The position numbers and the translations under genes were made by a program. From Hofstenia miamia (lineage: Eukaryota > Xenacoelomorpha > Acoela > Hofsteniidae), in the NCBI GenBank assembly GCA_900660155.1, contig CABFPE010000035.1, positions 421,264-485,263 of the forward strand: a stretch of 64,000 bases of DNA. Direction: 5' to 3'. Shown here piece by piece: positions 1 through 11,499 of the stretch. Position 1 is the first letter of the stretch. Each line of letters starts with the position of its first letter. The notes beneath the pieces were generated by a model. That model was not told the origin of the DNA and did no database searches. It worked only from the letters and a program-made list of their open reading frames with translations.

Positions 1-945
1 CAGCATTAGTTATGTTTTTCTATTTTTATTCTTATTCAATATTAAAATAAGAATACAAATGTTTATGATTCTTTTTCTGTTGCTTTGCAAATTATACTTA
101 TGATTGTAGAGTGTAAAATAAGAATTTAAATTTTGTGCAAATTTTTTCCAATCACCTATTAGTTAACAATAATTCAGCTGTTGTCAACTGTTCACAACAT
201 TACATCCATTAAGAAGAATTACCACTACATATAAAACAATGTAATACTGCTTAACAAAGAAACAATCAACTTTCATAATTCTAATCTGATTTGTAGTTAC
301 ATGTAAAAGTAGTGATTGAGTAGCAAGCTTTACATATACAAACTTTGGTGCCTAATGATTAGAGCCAAGTCAGGAGTTAGGATTCACCAAAGTTTCTAGT
401 AAACTATGAGAACTTAAGCTTGCTTTAGCTTATGAATTACAAGTATAAAAGCAAAATTTTGTATAATAAAAGTATATTCACAAACACTAATGAACTATGT
501 AGAGTTCCTACAAATAAATCAACTGAAAGTAAATTAATACTATACTAAACTCAATCATGATTGTGCATATAAAATCCCTTCACAAGTTTTAGAGCAATCA
601 AAAATTGGATTACTCAAACAGCAGAAAATTTTAATTAGGAAAAATTGCACATTAATTGATACTTTATTAAGAGTGTGGAAAACCTTACTTTCCTGTTACT
701 TTTCTCATGGATCTCTGTTTTTCAAGTTTAACATAGTCAGTTTTGGTACCTGTCTTGTTTCCATCTCAATGAAATTATGTTAACAACATTTGTGATGTAA
801 TGTGAACAATAATTTACAAGAATACAAAGACATCATCAGACAACCCAACAAACCTCCAATCAGACACTTTAAAATCAAAATAATTTAGATATTTTCTGTC
901 AAACATTCATTAAACAAGCTAACTATTTAACAATAACATATATTG
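1..945. other. AT-rich flank without a recognisable gene
   Basis: No open frame of note and no family match is visible on either strand. The only structured element I see is the hairpin at 340-395, listed separately. The segment ends at the target duplication of the P-like transposon. Confidence 0.5.
340..395. repeat. Short imperfect hairpin
   Basis: AAACTTTGGTG followed by CCTAA (340-355) is complementary to TTAGG and CACCAAAGTTT (377-395), with a 3-nt bulge and a loop of about 21 nt. The stem is 16 bp. It does not match a tRNA or known ncRNA that I recognise, so it is reported only as a structure. Confidence 0.5.
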
Positions 946-955
946 GGGTAGAAGT
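946..955. repeat. Left copy of 10-bp target duplication
   Basis: GGGTAGAAGT at 946-955 directly abuts the left inverted repeat. An identical copy at 4582-4591 directly abuts the right one. Canonical P elements duplicate 8 bp, so the two extra matching bases may be chance or may mean the family makes a longer duplication. Confidence 0.8.
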
Positions 956-1371
956 AAGGTGATACATAATAACAGGCCTGGAAGCTGTGCACCTGGGTCT
1001 TCAGACTGGGGGCGGGATTTTGAAGCATACGAAAATTAAAATAGAGGTTTACATTTAGTACTGACAGTAGTTTGTTTCTCACAAGAAGGAATATAACACA
1101 GTTTCAGATGATTCACATGTATCATAAGATTAAAATTCAAATTTATGCTAAAATCAGAACTGAGCTACGTTTTAGTTTGTTAGGAAATATACTTCAATAA
1201 GTTTAGCTCCTTTTAACAATTTCTTCACATAAAAATAAAATTAAAATTATGGTCAGTAAAATTTATTACTCAAAGAAAACGTTATTTTAACGCACACACT
1301 TTTATTACCCTCGGATTCTTAAAAGCCTACTTTATATTAGTGTTCAGAATTTATTAGAGCTGTTTTTAATT

Positions 1372-4020
1372 ATGGTAAAGAAGTGTTGTGTAACTGGCTG
1401 CAGGCGAAATTATGATGCAGAAAATAAAGTCAGAGAGTTTCGACTGCCATCAGAAAAAAATGAGCGTGAAAGGTGGATGAAAGCTGTACCAAGAGACAAT
1501 ATACCAGATAGGCCCGATACAGTTATTTGTGAACGTCATTTCCCAGAAAATTTCGAGACTGTAGTTGTTCATGGAAAAGAAAGACCTAAGCATCCACCCA
1601 GTATTTTTAATTGTGTTCCTCAGAGTATGGTTCCTACACGGCCATCCAAACCAAGAGAAACATTTAAATCAACAAGTGATGCTCAAAACCCAGATGTGGA
1701 TGAGATGGAAATTTTTATTGAAAAAGATAAGTTGGACCTTACCACCTTGATTGATAATGTAAATGATCAGACGTTTGTTAGCGGAGTAACATCATATGTT
1801 ATTGACAATACCCTTTATGTCCAATCAAACAATTTCTTTTCAGACAGCATTCCTATGTTTTTAATTAAAATACACAGTGATTTGTCATGCTGGAGTACGT
1901 ACTCATATTGATTCACTTTCCAGAAACCGTATTACAGCATTGAAGCGATGGTCTCAACTTGAAGAAGTGATAAATTTTTGAATTTCAATGTGTTGCTGGA
2001 TGTTAAAAAGAGAATTATTAAAGAACAGTTGCAAATTATGTCTGCATATAAAGTTGGTGTTAAAGTATATACTCCTGAAACAATCACCAGAGCTTTTAAT
2101 TACTTTGTTACATCTCGCTCATTATACAATCAGTTGAGAGCTCATTACCAATTACCAAGTGTTAAAGTTTTAAGCAATATAACATCAAGAGTAAAAAAAG
2201 TTAGTGACCTTGATTTTTTAAAGTATGTTTTTGAGAATGTTCCTGAACATCAAAGACTCTGTAACATCCTTGTTGATGAAGTTTACATTAAACCAAGTAT
2301 GCAGTATCATGCAGGGACAGTTTTTGGTAATGCTGAAAATCATCCAGGTCTCCTTGCAACTACTGTTTTAGGAGTGATGATTAAGTGTTTACTTGGTGGC
2401 CCAGCTTTTCTATGTCGAATGATTCCAGTGACAAAGTTGGATTCCCAGTTTTTGTTTGATCAAGTTAATTTTGTTCAACAGAGTATAGCAGAAAATAATG
2501 GAACTGTTGTCTCAATTATATGCGACAATAATCGGATAAACCAAGCCTTTTTCAAGTTGTATGAAACACAGCCTGATAAACCATGGTTAACTGTTAATGG
2601 TGTGTATCTTTTGTTTGACTATGTTCATCTTATGAAGTCAATTAGAAATAATTGGATTACGGAACCAACTAAGGAACTTGAGTTCGAACATGATGGGAAA
2701 ATTCTTACAGCCAAATGGAGTGTGCTAGAAGAAATTTACAATGTAGAGAAGAATGGTATCATCAAGTTATCAAATTTAACATCTGTTGCTGTATATCCAA
2801 AGCCTGTGGAGAGGCAGAAAGTTTCAATTTGTTTAAAAGTTTTTTCAGACCAAACAATATCTGCCCTTGAGACCCATCCTTCTGTAAACAAGACTGATAA
2901 TGCTGACACTGTTGTATTTCTTAAACAAGTTTTGAATTTTTGGAAAATTATTAGCGTGAAAAATCCTGTAACAGCAATAAGGCAAAGAGATGAAATGAGA
3001 AGTATTATACATGTGCATTGTGATTCACAAGTTAAATTTTTGGAATAGTTCGTTGTGATGGCATCCAAAATGAAAAATCGACACGGTAAAGGCGTAAAGC
3101 ATTGACTAAAGAAAGTAATGCCATTGTTCACACATGCTCAGGTTTAATTGATTTATCAAAGTATCTGCTAGAGACAACACATCAATATGTTGCAATTGAT
3201 GAATTTACCACAGATTATTTGGAGGAATCATTTGGCAAATTGAGGCAGGGTTTTGGAGGAACTTACTTTTTAACCTCTCAAAACGTCTTAGAAAAGTTCA
3301 GTATTGAAAAGTCGAAACTTCTGCTCTCTCTAAACGTAAATATTGAGTCGTTTTTTGAAAAGGAAGGACATTCCTGTGAAAAATGTGGCTTTCTGGTTCG
3401 AGAAAATGACAGTAATGTATTCAATAATCTTCTCAAGCTGGAAGAAAGCATACCAGATGAAACAAAAATGGCCTTCGTGTACATTGCTGGTTATAAAACA
3501 AGAAATGGTTGTATTGATGATGATAGTCAGTGTTATTATCTCAAGTATGGTGGTTATTTGAAAAATATTAATNNNNNNNNNNNNNNNNNNNNNNNNNNNN
3601 NNNNNNNNNNNNNNNNNNNNNNNNNNNNNNNNNNNNNNNNNNNNNNNNNNNNNNNNNNNNNNNNNNNNNNNNNNNNNNNNNNNNNNNNNNNNNNNNNNNN
3701 NNNNNNNNNNNNNNNNNNNNNNNNNNNNNNNNNNNNNNNNNNNNNNNNNNNNNNNNNNNNNNNNNNNNNNNNNNNNNNNNNNNNNNNNNNNNNNNNNNNN
3801 NNNNNNNNNNNNNNNNNNNNNNNNNNNNNNNNGAGGTGGACTAAATATTCCTTATGATAGTGCGTGCCAATGGGTAATTTTTTGTTTCATCATGTTTATG
3901 TTTGTCAAAGATGAAGTTTGTCGAAAATTGCTGTGCAACCTGCTTATGCTAGTATCTGAAATGCACAACTGCAATATGTCGAAACAGCATGGCATCATTT
4001 TGTCAAATGATTTTATTTAA
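1372..4020 (+). pseudogene. THAP9/P-element-like transposase, frame-broken
   Basis: The first block (1372-1911) opens with a C2CH THAP zinc finger: C5, C10, C53, H56, the conserved W35 and a terminal FNCVP motif near residue 80. THAP fingers bind the transposon ends. The catalytic block (1978-3048) carries an aspartate in LVDEVYIK (codon 2275-2277) and another in ICDNNRINQAFF. The next block (3102 to the gap) has DYLEESFGKLRQGFGGTY, which holds the expected third acidic residue and the signature glycines of P transposases. After the gap, 3833-4020 reads on to a C-terminal segment containing CQWVIFCFIMF and ending at a TAA. Breaks: a frame disturbance between about 1870 and 1978, where another frame reads RITALKRWSQLEE; a stop and frame change between 3048 and 3102; and the unread gap. 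The catalytic triad appears preserved across the broken frames. An intron rather than a frameshift at about 1900 is possible but less likely. Confidence 0.88.
3573..3832. other. Assembly gap (260 N)
   Basis: A run of unknown bases lies inside the transposase between the third and fourth coding blocks. Its true length and reading frame cannot be judged. Confidence 0.99.
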
Positions 4021-4591
4021 AAACTCCTCGGATGTATAAAGAGCCTGCATTGAAAGTTCTTAAACTTTCTAGTAGTAAATAATTATTGTACGTTAATCAG
4101 GGTGTTAATCCAGTTTTTTTTCTAATCTTTTCATAATTTCAAGTTTTTGTTTTCTTCATACTTTCTTTTTGTTTGGTGAAATTTTGATTTTTTTGTACTT
4201 TTGGCTTATTCTTGGTTCCAGCTGGGATTTATCACAGCAGGTTCTGTTGCTTAAACAGTTTTGAACAAAGTTGATTTTTGTGGATGTCTCAATATTTTCC
4301 GAATTTTAGTCTTAGTAATCTTGATATTGTTTTGATTGCCTGTACAACAAGAACACCCTGATAATTTGCTTCACGTGTGAATTAGTTTGTTATTTATAAT
4401 ATTTGATTTTGACAGGGTTAATAATTTTAACAACATTTATAAAAATAATAAATGTTAACCCTTGATCATGATATTTTGCAATTTTATTTGTCTTTATTTA
4501 AATATAACTATGGATTTTACTCCGCCCCCAGTCTGAAGCTCCAGTCGCACGGCTTCCAGGCCTGTTATTATGTATCGCCTTGGGTAGAAGT

Positions 4592-7500
4592 AAATTAATG
4601 AAAGTGGATAAAACAGCATTAAATTGTTCCCTTATCTGCTCTGTATCAATATTATTGTTTATTTACTCTAGTTAAAGTGGTAAACCAATGTTGGCAGAAT
4701 TCATTTAAGCACAAAGCAGAGAAAAATTAATCAATTTACTTTAAATGCTTTTCCTTGTTATTACTGATATTAGCATGGTTTATTTAATGAAAACCATTAC
4801 TAAAGTGTTATTTTGGATGTTTTACATATGGTTCACATGTCTATGCACAAAGGCAATTAATAGACATGAACCATTAGAAATTTATTGATAGAAAATAATT
4901 ATGATGTAGATACATACCTGCTTAATAACAGTTGTATCTGCACAGGTCATAGAAGGCCAATAAATGTAAATTAGTTAACCATAAATGAGAACTTCCAGTA
5001 GATCTTTTCTGTTTGCATGGTGTCTTGATTGAAGAAAGTTTGATAACGTATTGTTCCAACATGTGTGAAGATCAATTAAAATTAACTAATTGCTTGATCA
5101 GAAGTTTGATAATGTATCACCTGATTTAGTGTGTTTGGATGCCTGGGAAGATAATTTAAGGTACTATGACCTGAGTTGCAGAGTTGAAGTAATCACAATG
5201 ATAAGGGAAGAAATAAGTTGGTCTCATAAAATGATGAAGGAAGTGAAGGTAAGAAGCATCTCTAATTTCTATGATGATGATGAGGTAACCTCAAGTAAAT
5301 CACTGCATGACATGTTTCAATATTTCTATCCAGACTCATCATTAACAGTAGAGGACACACACAAATCTGATGTACATGTGTTGATGATGTCTACAACTAC
5401 ATGAGTAACATTTTAAATTTCTGTAAAAAAGGATAATTCATTTGCATAGGAAAGATTCTATCAACCTGTGATTGCAGAACATGTTGATGAAATGATTTAA
5501 AAATGTTATAGTGACACAATATGAGTTTCTCATGAAGATGTTATGCAAATTAAAATTCAGCAGAATTACTGGTTGGCAAGAAGGAATCCGGAAGGTCTAG
5601 TCATGAACTAAATGTGTATTTTACCTACTGGTTGCTGTGCTCGTCATTAGTGCATAAGCATAGCATATATTTCATAAGTGAAGGTAGACACAATATAGGA
5701 AATCTATGGGCCAGTGGTTTTATCTCTGCATACGCGACTGTCTGTATCTATATCTGCAAAAAAAATTATGACAATCAATGAGATCAACAAATGTTTATTT
5801 TTGATTCATAAAAACATATTTTTTTGTGTATATAATAAATTCCTACATTATGGCAACTTTTCGAAATTAAAAATTTGAAAAATAATTTTTGAAAATCTAC
5901 ACATAGATTTTCATATGGAAGAAATTTAATTACCAAAAATCCATGTAGGACATTTCTTTTTTTTCTATTTTTTTCACAAGTAGTATTTATGTAATACTGT
6001 GATTATTGTCAAGTATTCTCAATATAGGTTTTCCGATGTTAAGACTTGTCATCACAAGCTCAAACGATTTTTGTCTAAAAAATTCAGATTCAGAGTTTAG
6101 AATCGCAACAGTTTAGAGATTGAAAGTAATTAGCTATTTCTATTACTTTTCATATGAAAGACAACTTTCTCTGATTTGTGAGATTCCAACTAACAGTTCT
6201 GATATCCGATTTATTAGATTAGCTTATACACTGCAGATAGATATACACTGTAATCGAGTATCAAGCTTCTATTTAGATCAGTGAAGAGTGACTACAAGGG
6301 CCAGAGCCCTAAGCAGAGCCAGGTAATTAAGAGTAGGGTGGCTTCCAGCAACGATCACCATTTACTACGCAATTGGCTATGACTCACGAATCCTCTCAGT
6401 GATAATGGTTTAGGTAGTGAAGTGCAATGCTGCCCAGTGTTGATTCCATTATTAGATTTGTACAACGATTGCTCTCATTAAAACTCATTAAATAGGAATA
6501 AACGCAACCTTGCCGCTTTTGCTTCTTATTTGCCTTACATATAAATAACCCTACATTTATAATAGTACATGTCCTCCAATACATGTGAGCAATCGTTGTT
6601 GCCTGCAGAAATTTGGTAATCATTGTCTATATATCTTAAATAAGTACCATAGATAATGCTGTAATCGTAGACACCTATTATGTTTAATAGACTTTTTATG
6701 TATAATAAATGACACAAATTTGGATCTTAAATAATAGGGGTTAGCCTACGATCAGCTGTCCACCTGTTTAATGACATTATTCATAGAACCAGAATCGATT
6801 TGGTAGGAAAGCGAAATGGAATAATAATCCCTATTCAAGACCTAACTTAAAAGCACACTTTCCTAAACAGGGCAGAGCGATTGCAAAAGCTGACTTGATG
6901 AAGACTACCACCCAAAGGCCGATAATTGAGCTCCGGGCGTCCCTGAATGCTACTCGTGTGCCTCGACGTTTAGCTTCCCATTGTCATAATAGAATAAAAC
7001 CTGATACAACATAAAGATAAATCCAAGTGATTAAATTTATCAACTTTCTCCTTCGTTTACAGCACATTTATATTACACTTTAAAAACATGACAACATGTA
7101 CCTGTTTTTAGTTGATGAATATTTCTGTCATTGAACTTTCGTCTGATATTCCTTATGCAACGTGTTATTAATTAGCTTAAGCGTCTTCGGTTGCTTCCTT
7201 TTGCCAAACTCTATTGTCGACAAATGTTCTTGTCGTAATTAATTTGCCTACTTGCAACGAAAGATAAATAATTAACACTTTAGCATAATCGAAAGTATCT
7301 AATTTCTTTGTTTCTTATGCCGATCATGCCAGATTTCTTCAGAATCTGTTGTTATTATACTACTGCAATAGCGTCAAACGAAATTGGTTTGAACTTTACA
7401 CAATAGTAAAAGTATTTTTAAGCAATCTAAATTTGATTATTTAACAATGGCTTCAAATAACAAAAAACATTGCTTTTGGTATGGGTGATTGAAATTATTA

Positions 7501-8645
7501 AGACCGATAGTTCATAATGAGATCCATTAGGTTAAGACAGAATACAACCACTGGATACATAAATGATCCAACGTAAAGCAATGGAATCTGCCTCTACCTT
7601 CCAAACCACAACTGCGCTAGAAGATTGCAACGAAATTTTCTATCCTGTCATTTACAAATATCGAAAATTTTATGTTGCATTCTGACAACTACTGCAACCT
7701 CAAACGCATTTTCTAAAACCTGAAATATTCGAAATTATACTTGAGATCAACAACAACTGATGAAAGGTTTAATGTTTTGACTTAACTATATAGGCATCGA
7801 TCATTTTTATTAGACATTTATGCCATGATAGATCGCTTTACTGTCAAAAAGTGGAAAATTGTACTCAGTAAACCCGTCTCATTAATTTTTTGAAACTTGT
7901 ATTTGATTCAAATATGAATAACTATTAATAATAATTATATATAATAATTAATATATTGTAATATAATAAATAATCATTCATAAAGAATAAACTACTTCTT
8001 TTGATATTTGAGAAAGTATCAGAATCCACCAGGGCTTCGTTATTATTTGCTACCTGCAATATAAGAATATCTTAAGGCACTCAATAAATACTATTAATAT
8101 TAGATAAATCGAGTTAGTTTGCCCCCCCCCCTGAAAGACATTCCTGCGACACGCCTGTGCAATACATAACTTGAAAACAAGGCGAGGTAGCTTTGTTTGA
8201 AAACGGCATTATATTTTCAAACGGTGACGTCAACGTTTTTACACAATCACGAATTCTTTACTCATTACTATATTTACGCAGTACAGCTGTTGAATTGTTT
8301 ATATAAATGTAGCCAGGGTGAAATACTGTCTAAAATTTGATATGCAAAAGATATAATTGTCCCACAATACCATTATATTCCCGCTTAAAAGCTGGAGAAT
8401 AACGTAACAAATTCGAAAGGTAGAATTCAGAATTTCTTCAAGATAATACATTTTCAAAGATTTCCTCACCTGCTATATGTTGCTTTCTATTAATTATCTC
8501 TCCATAGTGACTTTTCAGCGAAAGTAAAATTTTGTGCAAACCTCAAGTAAGCGATTCAGGTTTATGATTTATGTTCACTGTCTAATATAATGTAAGTACA
8601 ATTAACAAATGTGCTTGCTTTACCAAAAATATACAGCTTGACTCT
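4592..8645. other. Intergenic, mostly featureless AT-rich DNA
   Basis: Apart from the small unassigned ORF at 5090-5404 I see no gene. A slightly GC-richer patch lies at 6850-6980. At 8118-8160 a run of nine C and a sequence reading CGACACGCCTGTG resemble one degenerate terminus of a transposon, but no partner end was found. Confidence 0.4.
5090..5404 (+). CDS. Unassigned ORF, 104 codons
   Basis: The frame is open from a TTG at 5090 to a TGA stop. The translation is soluble and acidic, with no motif or membrane segment I recognise. It contains an aspartate run (YDDDE) in the middle. There is no obvious homologous frame upstream, and downstream (5440-5610) several stops interrupt a possibly related stretch. 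It lies just outside the P-like transposon. It may be an old exon, a transposon relic or a chance ORF. No function is proposed. Confidence 0.2.
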   Translation: MLDQKFDNVSPDLVCLDAWEDNLRYYDLSCRVEVITMIREEISWSHKMMKEVKVRSISNFYDDDEVTSSKSLHDMFQYFYPDSSLTVEDTHKSDVHVLMMSTTT

Positions 8646-9896
8646 TTACTTGGAGCTCTCGGACTGCCAATTCAGGGGGTGGGTATTACTACCCACACAT
8701 ATTATCTTCCGAACTACTGTTGCAAACAACAAAAATTTGGACATGTAGCTAACCATGATGTAAGTTTTGTTAAAGTTATCATGCACCCAGAGCAGTCTCA
8801 AAGGGTTTTTGTCCAGAAAAAAGCCCAAGTAACTTGAAACTATCAATATTTTAGCAACCTCCAGGAAATAGACAGCCATTTGTAGTAAGAAAATTTTAGC
8901 TTTGCCGTCAAGTAGCACCGACAAAATTGTCAGAAAATATCAAGCAAACGTATTAATATTTCCGGGAGCTATAGATAATATAAGAGAGTGGTGGGTTAAC
9001 CTTATGCGCAATTTTGAAATGAAAATATATTAATTTTAATAATGCTTAACTGCACGTACCTATTATGAAGATTTTCTTTAATCGATTATTAAGAATTTGT
9101 GACAAGTGCTCCTCATTAAATGGTGAGTAACCCCTTTCTTCCAGTTTTTTAAAAATTTTTTGCGATGGAAACCATATTGCAGATATCCAAGCACATCCAA
9201 TGAAATTCCAAACCAAAAGAGTCAGAGTTTCATAAATAAAACTCAAAACTATTTGGCCTTTATCAATAAATGAGTGAACACTTACATAATGCGATGTTAA
9301 GTTTGGGATAAGCTTTGCGGTAATGAACATGTAAGATGCCACTATTCCCACAATCGTAAGCAAAATCACAATTGCACGTCTAGGGTATTTACCATTATTG
9401 GGCAATAAAAGTTGCAAACTTCTTGCGACGACATCATCCATCACAGTATTGTGTTCTCTAACCATTTCCTCTTCCTATATTACTGGTAAGTAAATAGTAA
9501 AAACATAGGGTTATCAGATACTAATGAACTTAGAATGATAAATGTATACATTTTTTTTTGCTAAATACCTTTTTGGTATCCAGAATAAAAATATTTTTTG
9601 TCATTTTTCACTCTTATGATTGCCGTCCCATTTCTTTTGTTCAATGTAATTTTTTTTGCGTTCAGTTTTTTCAAATATATAACAAAAGTAGGATTTTCAC
9701 TAATAGTTACTAGGATGTCCTTTCTAATTGTACTAAGCCATTTATTAGCGGTTTCAATCCTTGTTTGTAACATAATGTTGAAACAATAAGCAAAACGCAA
9801 AAAATTATTGGGTGTCTCAAGACTTTTGTGAAGGTCTGTCCGTGTTTTATATATTGCTAAAATCACTTTAAGAAAACATATAACATATGACATCAA
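8646..9896 (-). CDS. Candidate multi-exon multi-pass membrane protein, possibly chemoreceptor-like
   Basis: Three hydrophobic open blocks lie in series on the - strand: 9896-9561, 9465-9046 and 8924-8646. The middle block has several membrane segments, including AIVILLTIVGIVASYMFITA and a second near VLSFIYETLTLLVWNFIGCA, then a charged loop with KKLEERGYSPFNEEHLSQIL. A strong donor-like sequence (AATAG then GTACGT on the - strand) ends that block near 9062. A second donor-like GG/GTAGTAA lies near 8695. The layout of short hydrophobic exons recalls invertebrate gustatory or odorant receptors, but the TY-x5-QF tail motif typical of gustatory receptors is absent and exon phases do not join cleanly between the first two blocks. 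It may be a pseudogene or another membrane family. Boundaries are approximate. Confidence 0.35.
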
Positions 9897-10649
9897 TAAA
9901 AATATTTAACAAACACCGAATGCTTCGCCATTTTTTTAAAGAAATTTTTTAAATATCTGAATATAGCATTTTTGCAGTTAAATGCATTCGATGTTTCAGT
10001 TGCCGAATTTCTAAAATCACAATTCTTTATTAACATCGCAGCAGGTTTTCTTGGAAAATGTCATTTATTGAAAGAAAACAATATCAAAGAAATTTTATAA
10101 AATTTCTTAATCTATAAGACGAAAAATAGATAAATCAAAAATTTTTAATCATATTTATAAATTTCCTTATGTTTCTGCTGAATTGGTGTACTTTAATCTT
10201 TCGCTAAGATGTGGAATATTGTCTATATCACACCACTTTTTTCGGAAAAACTATTATCGAAAAAATTTATAAGAAATGTAATGAAAGAACATTTCATCAG
10301 GTCCAATTAAGTGAAACAAATTAGCAATGGTTTAAATAAAATATCATCCTTATGGACACAAACAAACTTTCATTCCTATTGCAACTCAACAAAAGTAAAA
10401 TAGTAACAACCAAAAAGTAAAGAATTCCACAAAACAAGACTCACGATTTTAAAAACCTATCCAGTATCCAGTCCTATTCCGTTAAGATTTTAATATTAAG
10501 CCTAAATGTTACACATGAACCTAAGTTTGACTGAAAATATGAACCCAAACATTTCATCTAGTATTAATTTGCTACTACTACAAGACTAATATCCGTAGCC
10601 TAAAATGACGCTTTTCTTGTATATATTTCATGTCTTTTTTATTATTTTT

Positions 10650-10738
10650 GTACATTATTGACGCTATTTAGAGAATTTATGAGTTTCTGAAATTGTAAAT
10701 AAAAGTCTCTAAATATAGAATATCTTATCTTATTTTAA
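10650..10738 (+). repeat. LINE-like 3' tail
   Basis: This reads TTGACGCTATTTAGAGAATT and ends in GAATATCTTATCTTATTTTA. The same arrangement occurs on the opposite strand at 55441-55520. A shared terminal sequence with an (ATCTT)n-type tail is what 3' ends of 5'-truncated non-LTR retrotransposons look like. No coding part is recognisable upstream. Confidence 0.5.
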
Positions 10739-11072
10739 GCGTCTGACCAGCCCAATTTCAGTGAAACTCCAAGCACAAACTCAGCCAATGAATACTCAGA
10801 TCCACTTACATCCCTGCTAAGCCGTATCAATGAAAATGCTTTTAGCTTTCAAGAATATTGTAAGATAATTCCATTCATTTTAATAACCTACTAATAGAAT
10901 TTTACATCCTTCAACGAGGCATAAATAAAAATAACGCGGTTTGTTTATAAGATTGGAAAAGAGCATAATATAAGTATTCTATTCTTTTGGATAAATAAAT
11001 GAATCAGTGCAACTGTAGTGAAAATTCGGAAAATTCTAAATTAGTAACAAATTCTTGCATTTAATTTGCAAA

Positions 11073-11416
11073 ACGAGCCGAGCTTCTAACGAGCCGTGAC
11101 GAGCCAAGCCGAACCGAGCTTGAGCCAGGTATTGGATATACAATGAGCTCAAAACGAGCCTTTTTGAAGCAAAGCAAATTTATAGTACTAATTGTCAAAT
11201 TGATTATGTAGATTTTTCTCATTTTTTCATTCAATATGTCTTTCATATATTCATATTTTAGAAATGTTTATTAAATTATAGAAGCTATGTAAAAAATTCT
11301 GAGAGCGCAATATTTTAAAAAAAATATCGAGCTGAAACGAACCTCATTAAAATATTCTATGTAGCGAGCCGAGTCGAACTTGCTCAAAATTTAAAAGAGC
11401 CGAGCTCAGAAATTTC
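11073..11416. repeat. Cluster of GAGCCGAGC-type motifs
   Basis: Two groups of the word GAGCCGAGC and variants (near 11073-11160 and 11363-11406) bracket about 200 bp of unique sequence. They are in the same orientation. Subterminal word clusters of this kind are common in hAT-type non-autonomous elements, but no clear terminal inverted repeat was found. Confidence 0.35.
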
Positions 11417-11499
11417 AGCCTGTTGAAAAGTCTGAAAACGATCTAAGGGTTGGGCAAATATGTGGCAAATATTTCTCAAACTTTCTAATTTTTTTTTAA

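Larger units (their letters stand above)
956..4581 (+). mobile_element. P-element-like (THAP9-type) DNA transposon, near complete
   Basis: The ends are long inverted repeats beginning AAGGYGATACATAATAACAG. The left repeat covers about 956-1016 and the right about 4521-4581, with only a handful of mismatches over ~60 bp, including a shared GACTGGGGGCGG block. Perfect 10-bp direct copies of GGGTAGAAGT flank it. The interior encodes a THAP-domain protein followed by a P-type transposase on the + strand. Element length is 3626 bp including a 260-bp assembly gap. Seen directly: ends, flanking duplication, THAP domain and transposase motifs. Inferred: assignment to the P superfamily. The coding region has several frame breaks, so this copy is probably not self-mobile, although the well-kept ends suggest it is not ancient. 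Confidence 0.92.

Noticed and set aside
341..395. tRNA-like segment (GTTAGGATTC resembles a tRNA A box)
   Set aside because: No cloverleaf can be drawn, and no B box or acceptor stem is present; the hairpin explains the similarity better.
2736..3131. 131-codon minus-strand frame
   Set aside because: Antisense shadow of the P-like transposase.
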